Source: Gracilariopsis chorda
Taxonomy: Eukaryota > Rhodophyta > Florideophyceae > Gracilariales > Gracilariaceae
Assembly: GCA_003194525.1 (NCBI GenBank)
Contig: NBIV01000075.1
Location: forward strand, 186,001 to 250,000
Reading direction: 5' to 3'
DNA: 64,000 nt
Of this stretch, positions 22,741 through 33,985 are shown piece after piece; positions within the stretch are counted from its first letter, which is position 1, and every line of letters starts with the position of its first letter. The notes beneath the pieces were generated by a model. The model did no database searches. It had not been told where the DNA came from and was given only the letters and a program-made list of their open reading frames with translations. The position numbers and the translations under genes are program-made.

Positions 22741-23170
22741 GAGGTATGGAATAAACTGGAGTCTACCTACAACAAGGACAAAATACAATCCGAGTTGAAC
22801 CTTCGCCAAAATCTAAGCAACTTGAAATTCAAGGATGGCGACGACATACAGAGACATTTGCTAGAGCTGGATACAACCTAATTAGAACTTGCTAGACTAG
22901 GTGACCCACTCACGGACAAGGAGCGAACTGCGACTTTGCTTCGCCCCTTGCCGGACTCATTAATGGCAATCACACTGTAGGAGTACGCAGACAACATAGA
23001 ATACGATCAAGTCATTTTGCTTGTGCGATCTGAAATGGATCGACGTATTCACTGGGCTTCTACACCTACAACAAAAATCACAGCCGCCAAGAAACATGGC
23101 AGTCACCCTTACCACGCTTCGAAGAAGTCTACAACCCGTTGCAAGCAGCGTGCAAAAGGGAAAGAAAAGG
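22741..23170 (+). pseudogene. Ty1/copia gag relic, left part, interrupted by E2
   Basis: One frame with two stops reads like a UBN2-type copia gag: EVWNKLESTYNKDK, then LNLRQNLSNLKFKDGDD, LGDPLTDKERTATLLRPLPD and a basic stretch ending KQRAKGKEK at the E2 insertion point. The missing zinc knuckle follows directly after E2 at 32785. The frame may extend left to about 22650. The leader and 5' LTR are not identified. Confidence 0.7.
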
Positions 23171-23995
23171 TGAAGTGCAACGCCCTCAGGGAGGGATTGT
23201 TGGTACTTGAATGCTTTCCCGATATTATCGGTTGTGTAGTGTGTATATGAACTACGCCCCACAATAGTGGGTATGGACACGTGGGACACGGTTTTGGGTC
23301 AGTTGGCGGTTGGCCACAGTAGTGGATGTTGCCACGAATGTGGAGTATTTGAGTTGATTTTATTTATTATTTTCACACCCATTTCTGGGAAGCTAGTACT
23401 TAGTGCGACGGCGCACTGCCGTCGCACCAGTACACCTTCCCCAACAAGGGACCCCAACCTGGGGAATTGGCTCTATTTGTTACCGCTTGCGCGCGTGCTC
23501 TACTCCTCCTTGGAGGGAAACGCCGTGAACCACGGGACATCTAACCCCCTTGCACATCTAAAGGGACCCATCAATGGGAGTCATATTGTTCCAATTGAAT
23601 TGGTGTTTCGCCCTGTATAGGGATATTGTTACCGGCATCGCCGTTCGCCCCCGTCGCTCTCGCGACTCACTTCGTCCTCTCTTCCTCCTCTTCGCCCTTC
23701 CTTCTTCCCCTTTTTAGGGTAGCACCTCCCGCTATCTGCGGCCCTCGTGTGCGCATCTGCTCACACACCCCCACTTACGTGGAAACCTACCTCTGGCGAG
23801 GACGCATTCCCGCTCTCGCGGATACCGATTCTTGTCCTAAACCCTCTTGCGCTAGTCGCAAAGGGTGGTCTCGGTCTTACAAACCGGCTCCGCCGTGCCA
23901 CCCCTAGAGGGGCTCTACCCAACTGGGTTCACCTCCACGGAGGAAAGATCCCGAACGTCTTTCGGTGGTTCTCCCCTTTGAGGCGTTGCACCACA
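23171..23995 (+). repeat. 5' LTR of E2
   Basis: 825 bp, starts TGAAGTGCAACG and ends GCACCACA (TG...CA). It contains at least sixteen short stem-loops, for example CCGATA-T-TATCGG (23219-23231), CCCAC-AATA-GTGGG (23258-23271), GCGACGGC-GCACT-GCCGTCGC (23405-23425), CCCCAACCTGGGG (23452-23464), CCTCC-TT-GGAGG (23505-23516), CCCT-GTAT-AGGG (23611-23622), CCGC-TATCT-GCGG (23729-23741), CCCC-TAGA-GGGG (23901-23912) and CCTCC-AC-GGAGG (23932-23943). Confidence 0.93.
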
Positions 23996-23998
23996 AAG

Positions 23999-24018
23999 TG
24001 GTCTCCCGACCTAGAATC
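23999..24018 (+). other. Primer-binding site of E2
   Basis: TGGTCTCCCGACCTAGAATC begins 3 nt after the LTR and is identical to the E1 site, as expected for minus-strand DNA priming by the same tRNA. Confidence 0.8.
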
Positions 24019-24100
24019 GGTTTTTGTTTTCCCTTGTACGAGGTTTGTTTTCATTCACCGGAAGTTCCGTGATCGTTTCCCGTCGTAACAGTATGTTCTC

Positions 24101-26275
24101 ATGTCGAGAAATCCCTCCGATGCGGAGCCAGTGGTGACGCGTAGTCGCTCCCGCGACAATGCGGACACTTCCGAAGTTCGGTTTGTACCCCGTATCCCTA
24201 TACGGACAAGTTGCAGCCGTGCTGGCGCCGCTTCCTTGCGGAATGATACCCCCGACCGGGAACCCCGGAACCTCCTTTTGCCCTCGTTATCACCCCCGCA
24301 GGGGAATGCAGCATGAACTCCGGCTGTTGCCGCAGTGCCCCAGGCACCCCAGTCTGCTCCCGCTGTCGCAGCTTCAAGCCCCCGTGGAACGGGCGATAAC
24401 ACCCCCCAGGGGACTTCCCTGGAATCCCAGGTCCGCGCTCTGTGGACCGCCCATGACACCCTTGTAGGGGAACTAAAATCCCTCCAAGAGGTGGTCTTGG
24501 TAACCCTCGTAAAGGAGGTTGCCGAGGAACTCCGTATTTTATGGTCTGACTTCAACTCCGTGTTGGAGAGTTTGGGACAACCCGCCACCTCCATCGAAGG
24601 AGTTGAAGCCCGATTTGATCGGATTGGTGCCTGCCTGGAGACGCTGGAGCAGTTCGTCCTCATGGACAAACCATCCCCGGATGATCCAGTAAACGAGGCA
24701 TCGCACAACGATCAGCTCGCTGGGAAGAAGAAACGCCGTCATTGACGGAAGCACCAGCGAAAATATTCGGACTCTGATTCTTCGACATCCTTGGACTCAT
24801 CCCGAAACCATTCGGTTAGCTCGAGCTCCTCGGACTCCGACTCGGAGGACGAGAAGCGAGGCTACTCCTCCCACTCGAAGCGGTCATCGGCCACTGAAGG
24901 TGTGATCCGAACCCGCCAGAAGGGGAGAAGACACCCCGGTCTACGGGAATTGAAACTGACAAACCCGGATTACCGGAAGCTTTTATCATACCGGTACTAC
25001 CGGCTCAAGGATTCGTCACTTGGACGTACGCCCCGTGGTACGGGAAAGGTGGGAGAATGTATTAAGCGAATGCAGCTCTCGCTCCGCAACCATTATTTTA
25101 CTGGAGAGGAACCAGTCCTGGTACTGAACTTCTTATGCTGCTTCGTAGCGGAGGCCGATATCCTCGGTATGAATGAGGCACAAGCCTATTTGGCTTTACC
25201 GTATTTCCTACGGGGAGTGGCGGAGGACCAATACAACTCTGTCAGAGGATCTTCTCGTGCCTCCGAGGGAGGGGTTACTTGCTGGCCGGAGGCTGTGCAG
25301 TATCTTCTGCGCTCTTACGCCACAAACACCGCTATTCAGCAGGCTATCCTCGCTTTAGGAGATGCACGCCAGCGTGCTGGAGAGACCGAGATCGATTACT
25401 CGGTGCGCCTTAACAAGGCTTTCTACAGATGTGGTAACGTATACCCCGCTGGGGAGCGCAGTACCATGTTCATCGATGGTCTTGACCCGGCAATCCGGAG
25501 TTTAGTTACCCGTTATTGGGAGGACAAGCGGAGGATCACCTATCTCGAGCTGGTCCAACACACTCGAGCGGAAGGGGATGCACTTCGTGCAAGAACTCCG
25601 AGCAATCGGTCTAAATCCGCCAAGGCGTTGTTGCTAGAAAGCGAAGCTTCCTCACTCCCGCTCACTGCGGATGGGAACCCTGGACAGGGATTTGATACCG
25701 TGCATTTAGTGCAGGAGGATGGTGTGTCGATTCCCACCAGTGATTTGCCGTCGGCGACGGAGATGACCCGTGATACGGGAACAGAAGATCCCGTTCTATA
25801 CGGTGGTAACGGTCGGGTCCAACCCCAACCACTCCCGTTTTCAAACGGTCATTCCCGTTATCAACGGCCTGGATGGACTGACACCCGCCCTGCGGTTTGC
25901 TTCTCTAATACTTGGAATAATAATCCGCGTGTCGCGGTGTTGGCTCTCATTTGGCACCTTTGTTATGCCCATGGCCATACCTCGCCTCAGTGTATCTTCT
26001 CACTGAAGCATATGGCCAAGGTGGTGGCAAACTACGAGGCCCTCACTCCAGATGAGAAACGTTCCGTCCCAATAGCTTCCTACCTCCGTGCTAAAACGGA
26101 CTTTTCCCATGCCCTACCACAGACCCCGCGTGCGCGGCAAGCTTCATACACCCCGATTCGGGAGATCACGCAACCATTCGTTGCACACCCCGCTTATGCG
26201 GATAGAAACCCCCGTCAACGGGATGAAGCACTCGTTGTCGAGGAACTCAACCCACCGCCGAAGGCGGAAAACTAA
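24101..26275 (+). pseudogene. E2 gag with two internal stops
   Basis: ATG 24101 (MSRNPSDAEPVVTRSRS) matches the E1 gag start. The same frame continues through TGA 24314-24316 and TGA 24743-24745 to TAA 26273-26275. Order as in E1: disordered basic N-terminus, coiled-coil-like segment (about 24420-24660), Ser/Asp-rich linker, gag core (about 24950-25620, with MFIDGLDPAIR), then a knuckle region HLCYAHGHTSPQC (about 25950-25990). The first cysteine expected two residues before the second is tryptophan here (LIWHLC), so the knuckle is damaged relative to E1. Confidence 0.85.
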
Positions 26276-26300
26276 CTGAGAGAGTCTCCCCTTTGGGAGA
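26266..26300 (+). promoter_or_regulatory. Candidate -1 frameshift signal at the E2 gag/pol junction
   Basis: GGAAAAC (26266-26272) abuts the gag stop TAA. After 12 nt comes TCTCCC-CTTT-GGGAGA (26285-26300). Pol is in the -1 frame. The layout matches E1 base for base in heptamer, spacing and stem, while the spacer and loop have changed. Confidence 0.45.
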
Positions 26301-29300
26301 GGCGTCCTCAGACAAGAGGCTGTTGGCGCCCTAGGCGTCCTCGCCTCGCTCCCGGGTGAAAGTCCTCTCGAGGAAAGACACCGCCGACGCGAACTCTGCG
26401 CACCTCGGTGTGTTGCGTCGCCCGTGGATACAGAGTAAAAATCCCCGGATTCCCGGTAGAGTTTTGGTCTTGGCCAAGCGCGGTTACAAGGTCTATGCCG
26501 ACCCTGGCCTTGATCCCCAGTTTATGGTGAGGTTTCTCACCGTCCTGGATACAGGTGCAGGCCCCAACTTTGTTGTGGAATCATTGTTACTCCCGCTTGT
26601 GTGGTCTGGTATCCGCTCTGACGCGGTCCCCGACGTTTTGGATGCGAACAACCATCCGTTACAAACGGTGGGCACAGTGGACCTCTTCGTGAGACTTGGT
26701 ACCTCTGTGGTGAAGTTGGACTTCATCGTTTGCCGTTCATTGGCAGCACCAGTCATACTGGGATGCGACTACTGCGACAGATTTGACGACGCAGTCAGGC
26801 GCCGCCTCAGGCGTGTAGAACTTGACGACGGATCGTCGGTTCCGATTGTTCGCCGCCCGCTAAAGCGGTCCTCTCGGAAACAAGTTCCGCTCCCTGCTGC
26901 GCAGAAACCATCGCCCGCGTCCCGCGAGTCCACTAAACTCCGCGTCGCTGCCTCGGTTTCTATACCACCTGAGTCCCAAGTCTGGGTGCAGGTAAATTCC
27001 CGTCAACACGGTCTTCGGGTTATACAACCCCTCGCCTCGTTGTACAAGAAATCCCAGCTGGCGCGGGCTAATGGAATTGTCTCCATTACCCCGGAAGTTC
27101 CTTTCCGGATATTGGTTGCCAACCTTGGCAAACACCCCCAGTATCTGGTAAAACACCAAGTAATTGGGAGTGTAACCCCCCATCCTATGGGAATGCTGCC
27201 AACGAAGATGACAGCCGCCGATGTACTCGGAGTTACTACCTCTTCTGAGGAGTTTGCCCCACCGTCCGAAGACGTCAAGTCTAAGGAGGGGTAGGAAACC
27301 GCTACTTCAGCGTCGAACACACCGAGTAACTCGGAATTGCGAACCACACCTGTTCCACAGGACAATGCTCCATCGAGCAACGACCAGATTGATCCGGAAA
27401 AGGCACTTGAAACGCTAGACTTCAGCCACGTGCCAGAGTCGCACCGCGACAAACTCCGTACAATGTTACGGGAATTCACCACAATGTGGGATGGCTCACT
27501 TGGCGAGATTAATGCAACGGAACACCGGATCGATTTATTCCCCGGTGCGCGACCGGTTGCACAACCTTACAGGGCAGGTCCGAAAGCTCGGGAAGAGGAG
27601 CAGTCCCAAGTAGACAAGATGCTCTGCGCAGGTGTGATTGAGCCCGCTCATTCACCCTGGGCATCCCCAGTTGTACTGGCTTTGAAGGCCGACGGAACCT
27701 GGAGGTTCTGTGTCGAATACCGCCGGCTCAATGCCGTGACTGTTAGGGACACGTACCCTATCCCTCGTATGGACGAGTGTATTGACTCCCTCGGAGACGC
27801 CACCGTTTTCACGGCTCTCGATGCCAATTGGGGATATTGGCAAGTACCTGTCAGACAGGAGGATCGCGACAAAACCGCATTCACCTGCCACGCAGGAACG
27901 TACCGCTTCAAGCGGATGCCATTTTGGTTAACCAACGCCCCCGCCACCTTTCAGCGTGCAGAAGATATTCTACTCAACCGCTTTAAGTGGCGGAGTTGTC
28001 TGGTCTACCTTGATGATATTATCATCTTCTCCAACTCGTTGGAGAACCATCTAACCCACGTCCGAGACGTGCTGACCGTACTCCGCGATGCGGGAATTAA
28101 CCTCAAGTTGAGGAAACGCGAGTTTTACACAGATAATGTGAAGTATCTGGGTCACATTATCCGTCCTGGACGGTTAGCGATCGAGAAAGCTCGAGTCAAA
28201 TCCCTCGTTGAGGCGAAAGTGCCCCGTACTCAAACGGAACTGCACTCCTTTTGGGGCTGGTCAACGTCTATCGACGGTTTATCCCGAACTCTTCGGATAC
28301 CGCGGCACCCCTGAACGCGTTGTTGCGAAAGGGGAACCCCCCAAAACTGGGAACATTTACGCCCGAGCAATCGGAAGCCCTTACCTCCTTGAAGGAGGCT
28401 GCCAAATCAGCACCAATCCTACATCTCCCAAAACTCGGGTTGCCATACTCCGTAGATACGGACTAGAGCGACTACCAAGTCGGGTGTGCTCTTTTTCAAA
28501 CCACCCCCGATGGGGAACGACACCCAATTGGTTATTGGTCGCGCTCGCTCAATGTTCATGAGCGGAACTACTCCGTATCGGAGAAAGAGTGCCTCGCAGT
28601 CGTATGGGTGATGACCACTCTGTGCCCCTACCTTATGGGAGTTCACTTCACCGTGTACACGGATCATTCCTCATTGAGGTGGTTAATGAATATCTCCGAT
28701 CCGTCGGGACGCCTCATGCGCTGGAGACTCCGCCTCGCGGAATATGACTTTCAAGTCATTTATTAAAAGAGCGCGCAGAACACCCAAGCCGACGCCCTCT
28801 CGCGTTTACCCACAAGTGGGGAAGCACTCCCAACGGAGGATGATGAAGTCCCATGTTTCATGGCCATAGACCAGAATGATCCGGGATGTGCCGTCGAGGC
28901 TGGGCCAGAAAACTGGGACGAGGATGCTGACTTTGACGAAGTACTCGCATCGCGAGATGAATCTGAGAACCCGTTACCGGGAAACTTTGTACCGGTATCA
29001 CGGGAAGAAATGATCCGAGAACAATTCGGCGACCCATTCTGTACGAGGGTTCGTGTCCATGTCAACGGTGGTGAAGATCTTCCTTTCGGGGTAAACGACA
29101 AAGGCTACCTAGTAAGGAAGGTCGAAGCCCGCCCACAGATTGTGGTACCTCATTCCCTGCAGTCGTGGGTGTTACATCTATCACACTACGCCCCCATTGG
29201 AGGTCACCCAGGTAGGAGGAAACTCTACCTAACCCCGCGAAGGGATTTCTATTGGCCCGCCATGGCGGTGGATTGCTACGCAACCGTGCGGTTTCGTAGC

Positions 29301-31697
29301 GAATGCGTGAATAATCGCGTGAAACTCCGCAAAAATGCGAAGAAGATGAAACTATTCCCCGCAAGGGCGCCGCTCGAGTTTATCGTGATCGATATTCTCG
29401 GACCACTACTCACCACGAAACGTGGAAACAAGTTTCTACTTGTCATTACCGACCGCTTTTCTAAGCTGGTACGGACTGTCCCTCTTCGGAGGATAACCGC
29501 TCTCACGGTGGCCCAGACTCTGGTGACGCACTGGATTTTCGTCTACGGTCCCCCTGTGGAGGTGCTATCTGATAAGGGGAAACAATTCGCGAGCAAGTTC
29601 TTCCAATATGTTTGTCGCATCCTGGATGTCAAGAACTTGTTCACGACTACCTACCACCCCCAATGTAATGGGAAAGTTGAACGGTTTAACCGGACGTTAC
29701 TCGCGGCGTTACGTTCCTACGTCGCAGACCACCCAAAGAACTGGGACATGTACGCTGATGCATTAACCTACGCGTACAACACGCAGGTACACCGGACTAC
29801 CGGAGTTTCGCCATTCGAGTTAGTTCTATCTAGAACACCCCCGCCTGTGGCGCTGGAACCCCAAGCTACCTTGGACAATTTCCCATCAGTGGGTATCTAC
29901 CGGCAGGAATGGAAGCAATGGCTTTCCAAGCTGGTCCCCGCTGCGCAGAAGTCTATGGCACGGGCCCAAGCCGCTTACAAGCGGGATTTTGATGCTCGCT
30001 TGCGAGGGAAACCGTCCCCGATTCGGACGAAAAACTACGTCTTCATCAGGAACGAGTACTACAACCCGGAAGGCGAGAAGCTCCATAAACTCTCGCCTGT
30101 GGCGGATGGACCATTCAAGGTCATCTCTGTGAACACCGACACTGTCGTGGTAGAGATGGGCGACACGGACGAACGGATTTCCCGTCATCGTGTTGACCTT
30201 GCCCCTCCTCCCTCGTCAGAGGTAGTCCTGGATCCAGGCAACCCCGTTTCTACGGACTCTGCAACACCGGAATCATCCCAGAGTACTAGGCCTACGGTAC
30301 TACCACACCCCAGCCGGGGACTCTCAGACCTACCGACCCTGTGGGACTCACCGGCTCAGCCGGGTAATTCGGGCCTCTCAGCGCCCGCCCCTACCACGCC
30401 CGCCCCCCTGGCGCGAATTTATACCCGCTAGGCGGGGACTTTTATCCCTTATCCCGCCGCTCTGTCTAAGGAGGGGGAGGAGAGCACTCGTTTTCGAGGA
30501 ACGATATCGCCGTCGCAACGGGAAACACGGAACATACGGAACACTGACGGTGGAGCACGGAGTATGTCACATGACACTAATCCCCCGTTCTTGGGCAGTG
30601 CTGCGCAACAACAATCAGACGCGCAGGCCCCGCAAAAGCGGCAATTATACCGTGCTACACGGGAGGTTGAAGCGCAACTACCGCACACCCCTGTCAGGGA
30701 AGGATCCCCGATACGTGAGTATGGTGACGATCGCCCCCAATCCCCTGAGCAGAGCGACGCATCGAAGCCGCCATTGACGGAAGCCCCCGCTCCGGGGAAT
30801 AATTTGCGCCAGCGTCCGCAACGCTGCGGCGAAGAACCGAGGAACTCGGGAAAAACGCGCGCCATCGCACGCTCGAAACCGGTCGTACCGGACGCTGCCA
30901 TTCCTCATGGAGACGGTGCACCGCGCTAAGCGGCAAGGCCCCTGAAAAGGTGTCATCGGCAACTGCCCGGCACCCCCCAAAGGGGAATTTTACCCACAAT
31001 GCCGGTGTAGCGGAGTTAGCCTTAGGCAACCCCCCAGAAGCCGGGGACACCACGGCACAGCCGGAACGTATGGCAGAGAACGCTCGTGACCCCCCAGGGG
31101 AGGCGGAACGCTTACCAATCACCGTGGCGCACGGGACACCGCAGGGGATGTCGCAAACGTCGTTCCCGCATATGCGGGAAAGACCCCGCAAGCTCGCGGT
31201 TCGCGAAGAAGACCGCCCTCGCGGAGTTCAAGTCCCCCTCCGACTGGTGGTTCGCCCGGCCTACCGTGATGACGGGAGCGACGACGCCCCTCTGGGGAAT
31301 AACTTGGCGGTGAAAACCATGACGCCAAACCCTCTTGAGGGATATTCTCCCGCACGAGCAGCGGCCGCTACCACAGCGCACGGCAACGCCGGAGTTATCG
31401 CCGACCACCATGATAAGGGACATTATACCGCACCGCGGGCAACCCTCACAAGGGAATACAACCACCACCCAGCACGGCCGGCAGGTCTACGAACGAGAGT
31501 TCGTAGTAGACCGACTGGTCGGACACACCTGGGACCAGGATGGTATTCTACAATACTGCGTCCGCTGGTACGGGTATGACCCCAATGGGGAGACGTGGGA
31601 GCCAATCGAACACCTCCCACGGTCGCAGGTCGTGCGATACCACCGTCAAACGGGAACTGCAGCTCCAGCCACGCTGGTAAATGCCCAAGTTGGGTAA
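26281..31697 (+). pseudogene. E2 pol: protease, RT, RNase H, integrase, chromodomain
   Basis: Protease VLDTGAGPNF (about 26547), reverse transcriptase with YLDDII (about 28008-28025), RNase H (around 28455), integrase zinc region (29170-29310) and core (IDILGP, LSDKGKQF, QCNGKVERF, about 29388-29690), GPF-like module (about 30105), long Pro-rich tail, and a chromodomain at about 31485-31660 (EFVVDRLVGHTW, YCVRWYGYDP, TWEPIEHLP). Breaks: TAG at 26329, TAG at 27292, a 1-base loss near 28253 that changes frame, TAG at 28464, TAA near 28765, TAG at 30429 and TAA at 30927. The RT motif reads MPFWLTNAP, with tryptophan for the usual glycine. Chromodomains steer integration to marked chromatin in this clade. 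Confidence 0.88.
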
Positions 31698-31942
31698 CGT
31701 TGCCGCACGAGCGGAGGGCGATAGGAAAGAATAACAAGGCAAGGTCCGTCGAAGACGGGGAACTCAAACGAGAATCACCGTTCTAAACGGGAAAGTATAT
31801 TAAAGGGAGCAGGTAGCTCCCCAAAACACTATACTACACTAGCTGGCTATGCCAGGAAAGAAGAACCGGAGAGCGCGCACGCGTTTTTATCACCCATTTT
31901 CCTCTGGGAATCCTCCGCGTCCGCTGTCTATTTCCCGTCTCA

Positions 31943-31950
31943 GGGGGGGA
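31943..31950 (+). other. Polypurine tract of E2
   Basis: GGGGGGGA followed by TA sits immediately before the 3' LTR start at 31953, the expected place for the plus-strand primer. Confidence 0.7.
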
Positions 31951-31952
31951 TA

Positions 31953-32777
31953 TGAAGTGCAACGCCCTCAGGGAGGGATTGTTGGTACTTGAATGCTTTC
32001 GCGATATTATCGGTTGTGTAGTGTGTATATGAACTACGCCCCACAATAGTGGGTATGGACACGTGGGACACGGTTTTGGGTCAATTGGCGGTTGGCCACA
32101 GTAGTGGATGTTGCCACGAATGTGGAGTATTTGAGTTGATTTTATTTATTATTTTCACACCCATTTCTGGGAAACTAGTACTTAGTGCGACGGCGCACTG
32201 CCGTCGCACCAGTAAACCTTCCCCAACAAGGGACCCCAACCTGGGGAATTGGCTCTAGTTGTTACCGCTTGCGCGCGTGATCTACTCTTCCTTGGAGGGA
32301 AACGCCGTGAACCACGGGACATCTAACCCCCTTGCACATCTAAAGGGACCCATCACTGGGAGTCATATTATTCCAATTGCATTGGTGTTTCGCCCTGTAT
32401 AGGGATATTGTTACCGGCATCGTCGTTCGCCCCTGTCGCTCTCGCGACTCACTTCGTCCTCTCTTCCTCCTCTTCGCCCTTCCTTCTTCCCCTTTTTAGG
32501 GTAGCACCTCCCGCTATCTGCGGCCCTCGTGTGCGCATCCGCTCACACACCCCCACTTACGTGGAAACCTACCTCTGGCGAGGACGCATTCCTGCTCTCG
32601 CGGATATCGATTCTTGTCCTAAACCCTCTTGCGCTAGTCGCGAAGGGTGGCCTTGGTCTTACAAACCGGTTCCGCCGTGCCACCCCTAGAGGGGCTCTAC
32701 CCAACTGGGTTCACCTCCACGGAGGAAAGATCCCGAACGTCTTTCAGTGTTTCTCCCCTTTGGCGCGTTGCACCACA
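31953..32777 (+). repeat. 3' LTR of E2
   Basis: 825 bp, the same length as the 5' LTR with no net indel. Differences are single bases, many of them transitions. Some stem changes give G-U-compatible pairs in RNA, for example CCGC to CTGC opposite GCGG near 32592. Others weaken a stem. Confidence 0.93.
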
Positions 32778-33985
32778 AAAGGGAGTGATATGTTGGGATT
32801 GTGGACGCATTGGCCACATCAGGGCCTAATGTTGGCGCAAGGAGAAGAATAACCAACAACATCCCAACAATAAAAGCTCCAATTATAACAAAGCGGAAGG
32901 ACATAAAAACAATCGAGCATGTTTCTCGAACAATTTCCCGACTCCAAAAACCAAGGGCGACCAAACTCAAACCGCTACCATGGCAACAGAAACAGGAACC
33001 ACCACCGCGGATTCATAGCAGTGTCTAATGCCAGTCTCCAGCAGGACGCCCTAACCCCAACATGGCTGGACTCTGGGGCTGGTAAGTTTTTCATCAAGGA
33101 CAAACGGTTGTTCTGGGAATATCACCGAACACCTCCATAAACAGTAAACACTTGTGACCACCAGTCATAGATCGTAGGGTTCTAAAATATAAAGCAATCT
33201 TTCGGAACCGGACTTATTGTACCGGCCAAACATACCCCAACCTTCTACTCTAACTTGGTATCCTTATCCGTCCTGGCGACGTATGTCGAGGTACAATTAA
33301 CGAACGATTTGATAATTAGAGACCGCACAACGGGCAAAGTAATACAACAATTCACTCCGAGGGACGGACTCTATCCCATACCGAGCCCCTTACCACCACT
33401 ACAGGTACAAGCTGCGGCAAACGCACCTGATAATAGAGCCAAGGATTGGCACGAGAAACTCGAACACCCCGGCTGAGATAACCTCTTGACATGCATTGAC
33501 TTGTGTCAAGGCGTATCCTAATTCTCCCTAGACGAAGTCAACAATGTCATATGCACTCCGTGCATTAACGCTGGTGCCAAGCGTGCTCCTCTTCTGCAAT
33601 CACACTCCGTGCTGCGGAGAAAATTGGAGTTAACGCACACCGATCTCACCGGACACATCAACCCTACCTCTTTACAAGGTTCCAAGTATATGAAATTCCT
33701 CATTGATGACAACACGAGGGCAAGCTCAATATACTTTCTAAATAAAAAGACGCAGTTCTTTGAATCTTTCCACTGGTCCAAGGCTCACGCGGAAACCTAA
33801 CTACCTCCTAACCTAATGTACCGCGTTCGCCTTGAAGGGGCGGGAGAGAATAGGTCCGACGACTTTGTTTCATACGCTATCGAGAATGGTATAGTATTAG
33901 AGTTCACCCCACCGTACGCACACCAAGCGAACGGCGTAGCTGTGGTACAACCAATCGGGTATCAAGTACCAGCGGGGTAGTCCGT
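32778..33985 (+). pseudogene. Ty1/copia relic, right part: zinc knuckle, protease, pre-integrase, integrase
   Basis: Resumes the interrupted copia gag directly after E2: knuckle CWDCGRIGHIRA (about 32793-32826), protease-like TWLDSGAGKFF (about 33062), pre-integrase WHEKLEHPG (about 33450), a CTPC pair (about 33556), then integrase core blocks HTDLTGHINP (about 33638) and DGAGENRSDDF-like sequence (about 33835-33870) and TPPYAHQANGVA (about 33906). Several stops and frame changes. No RT or RNase H follows, so the element is truncated near 33985. Confidence 0.75.

Larger units (their letters stand above)
23171..32777 (+). mobile_element. E2: complete Ty3/gypsy chromodomain retrotransposon
   Basis: Bounded by two 825-bp LTRs and a 5-bp target duplication AAAGG (23166-23170 and 32778-32782). 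It carries a primer-binding site, gag, pol with protease to integrase, a long proline-rich tail with a chromodomain, and a purine tract before the 3' LTR. Gag has two stops; pol has several stops and one frameshift, so it is inactive. The two LTRs differ at about two dozen positions by eye (roughly 3 percent). It sits inside a copia gag frame, a nested insertion. Confidence 0.95.

Noticed and set aside
23996..24018. tRNA gene fragment suggested by the tRNA-like complement
   Set aside because: Its position 3 nt after an LTR and its repetition in E1 mark it as a primer-binding site; no cloverleaf can be formed around it.
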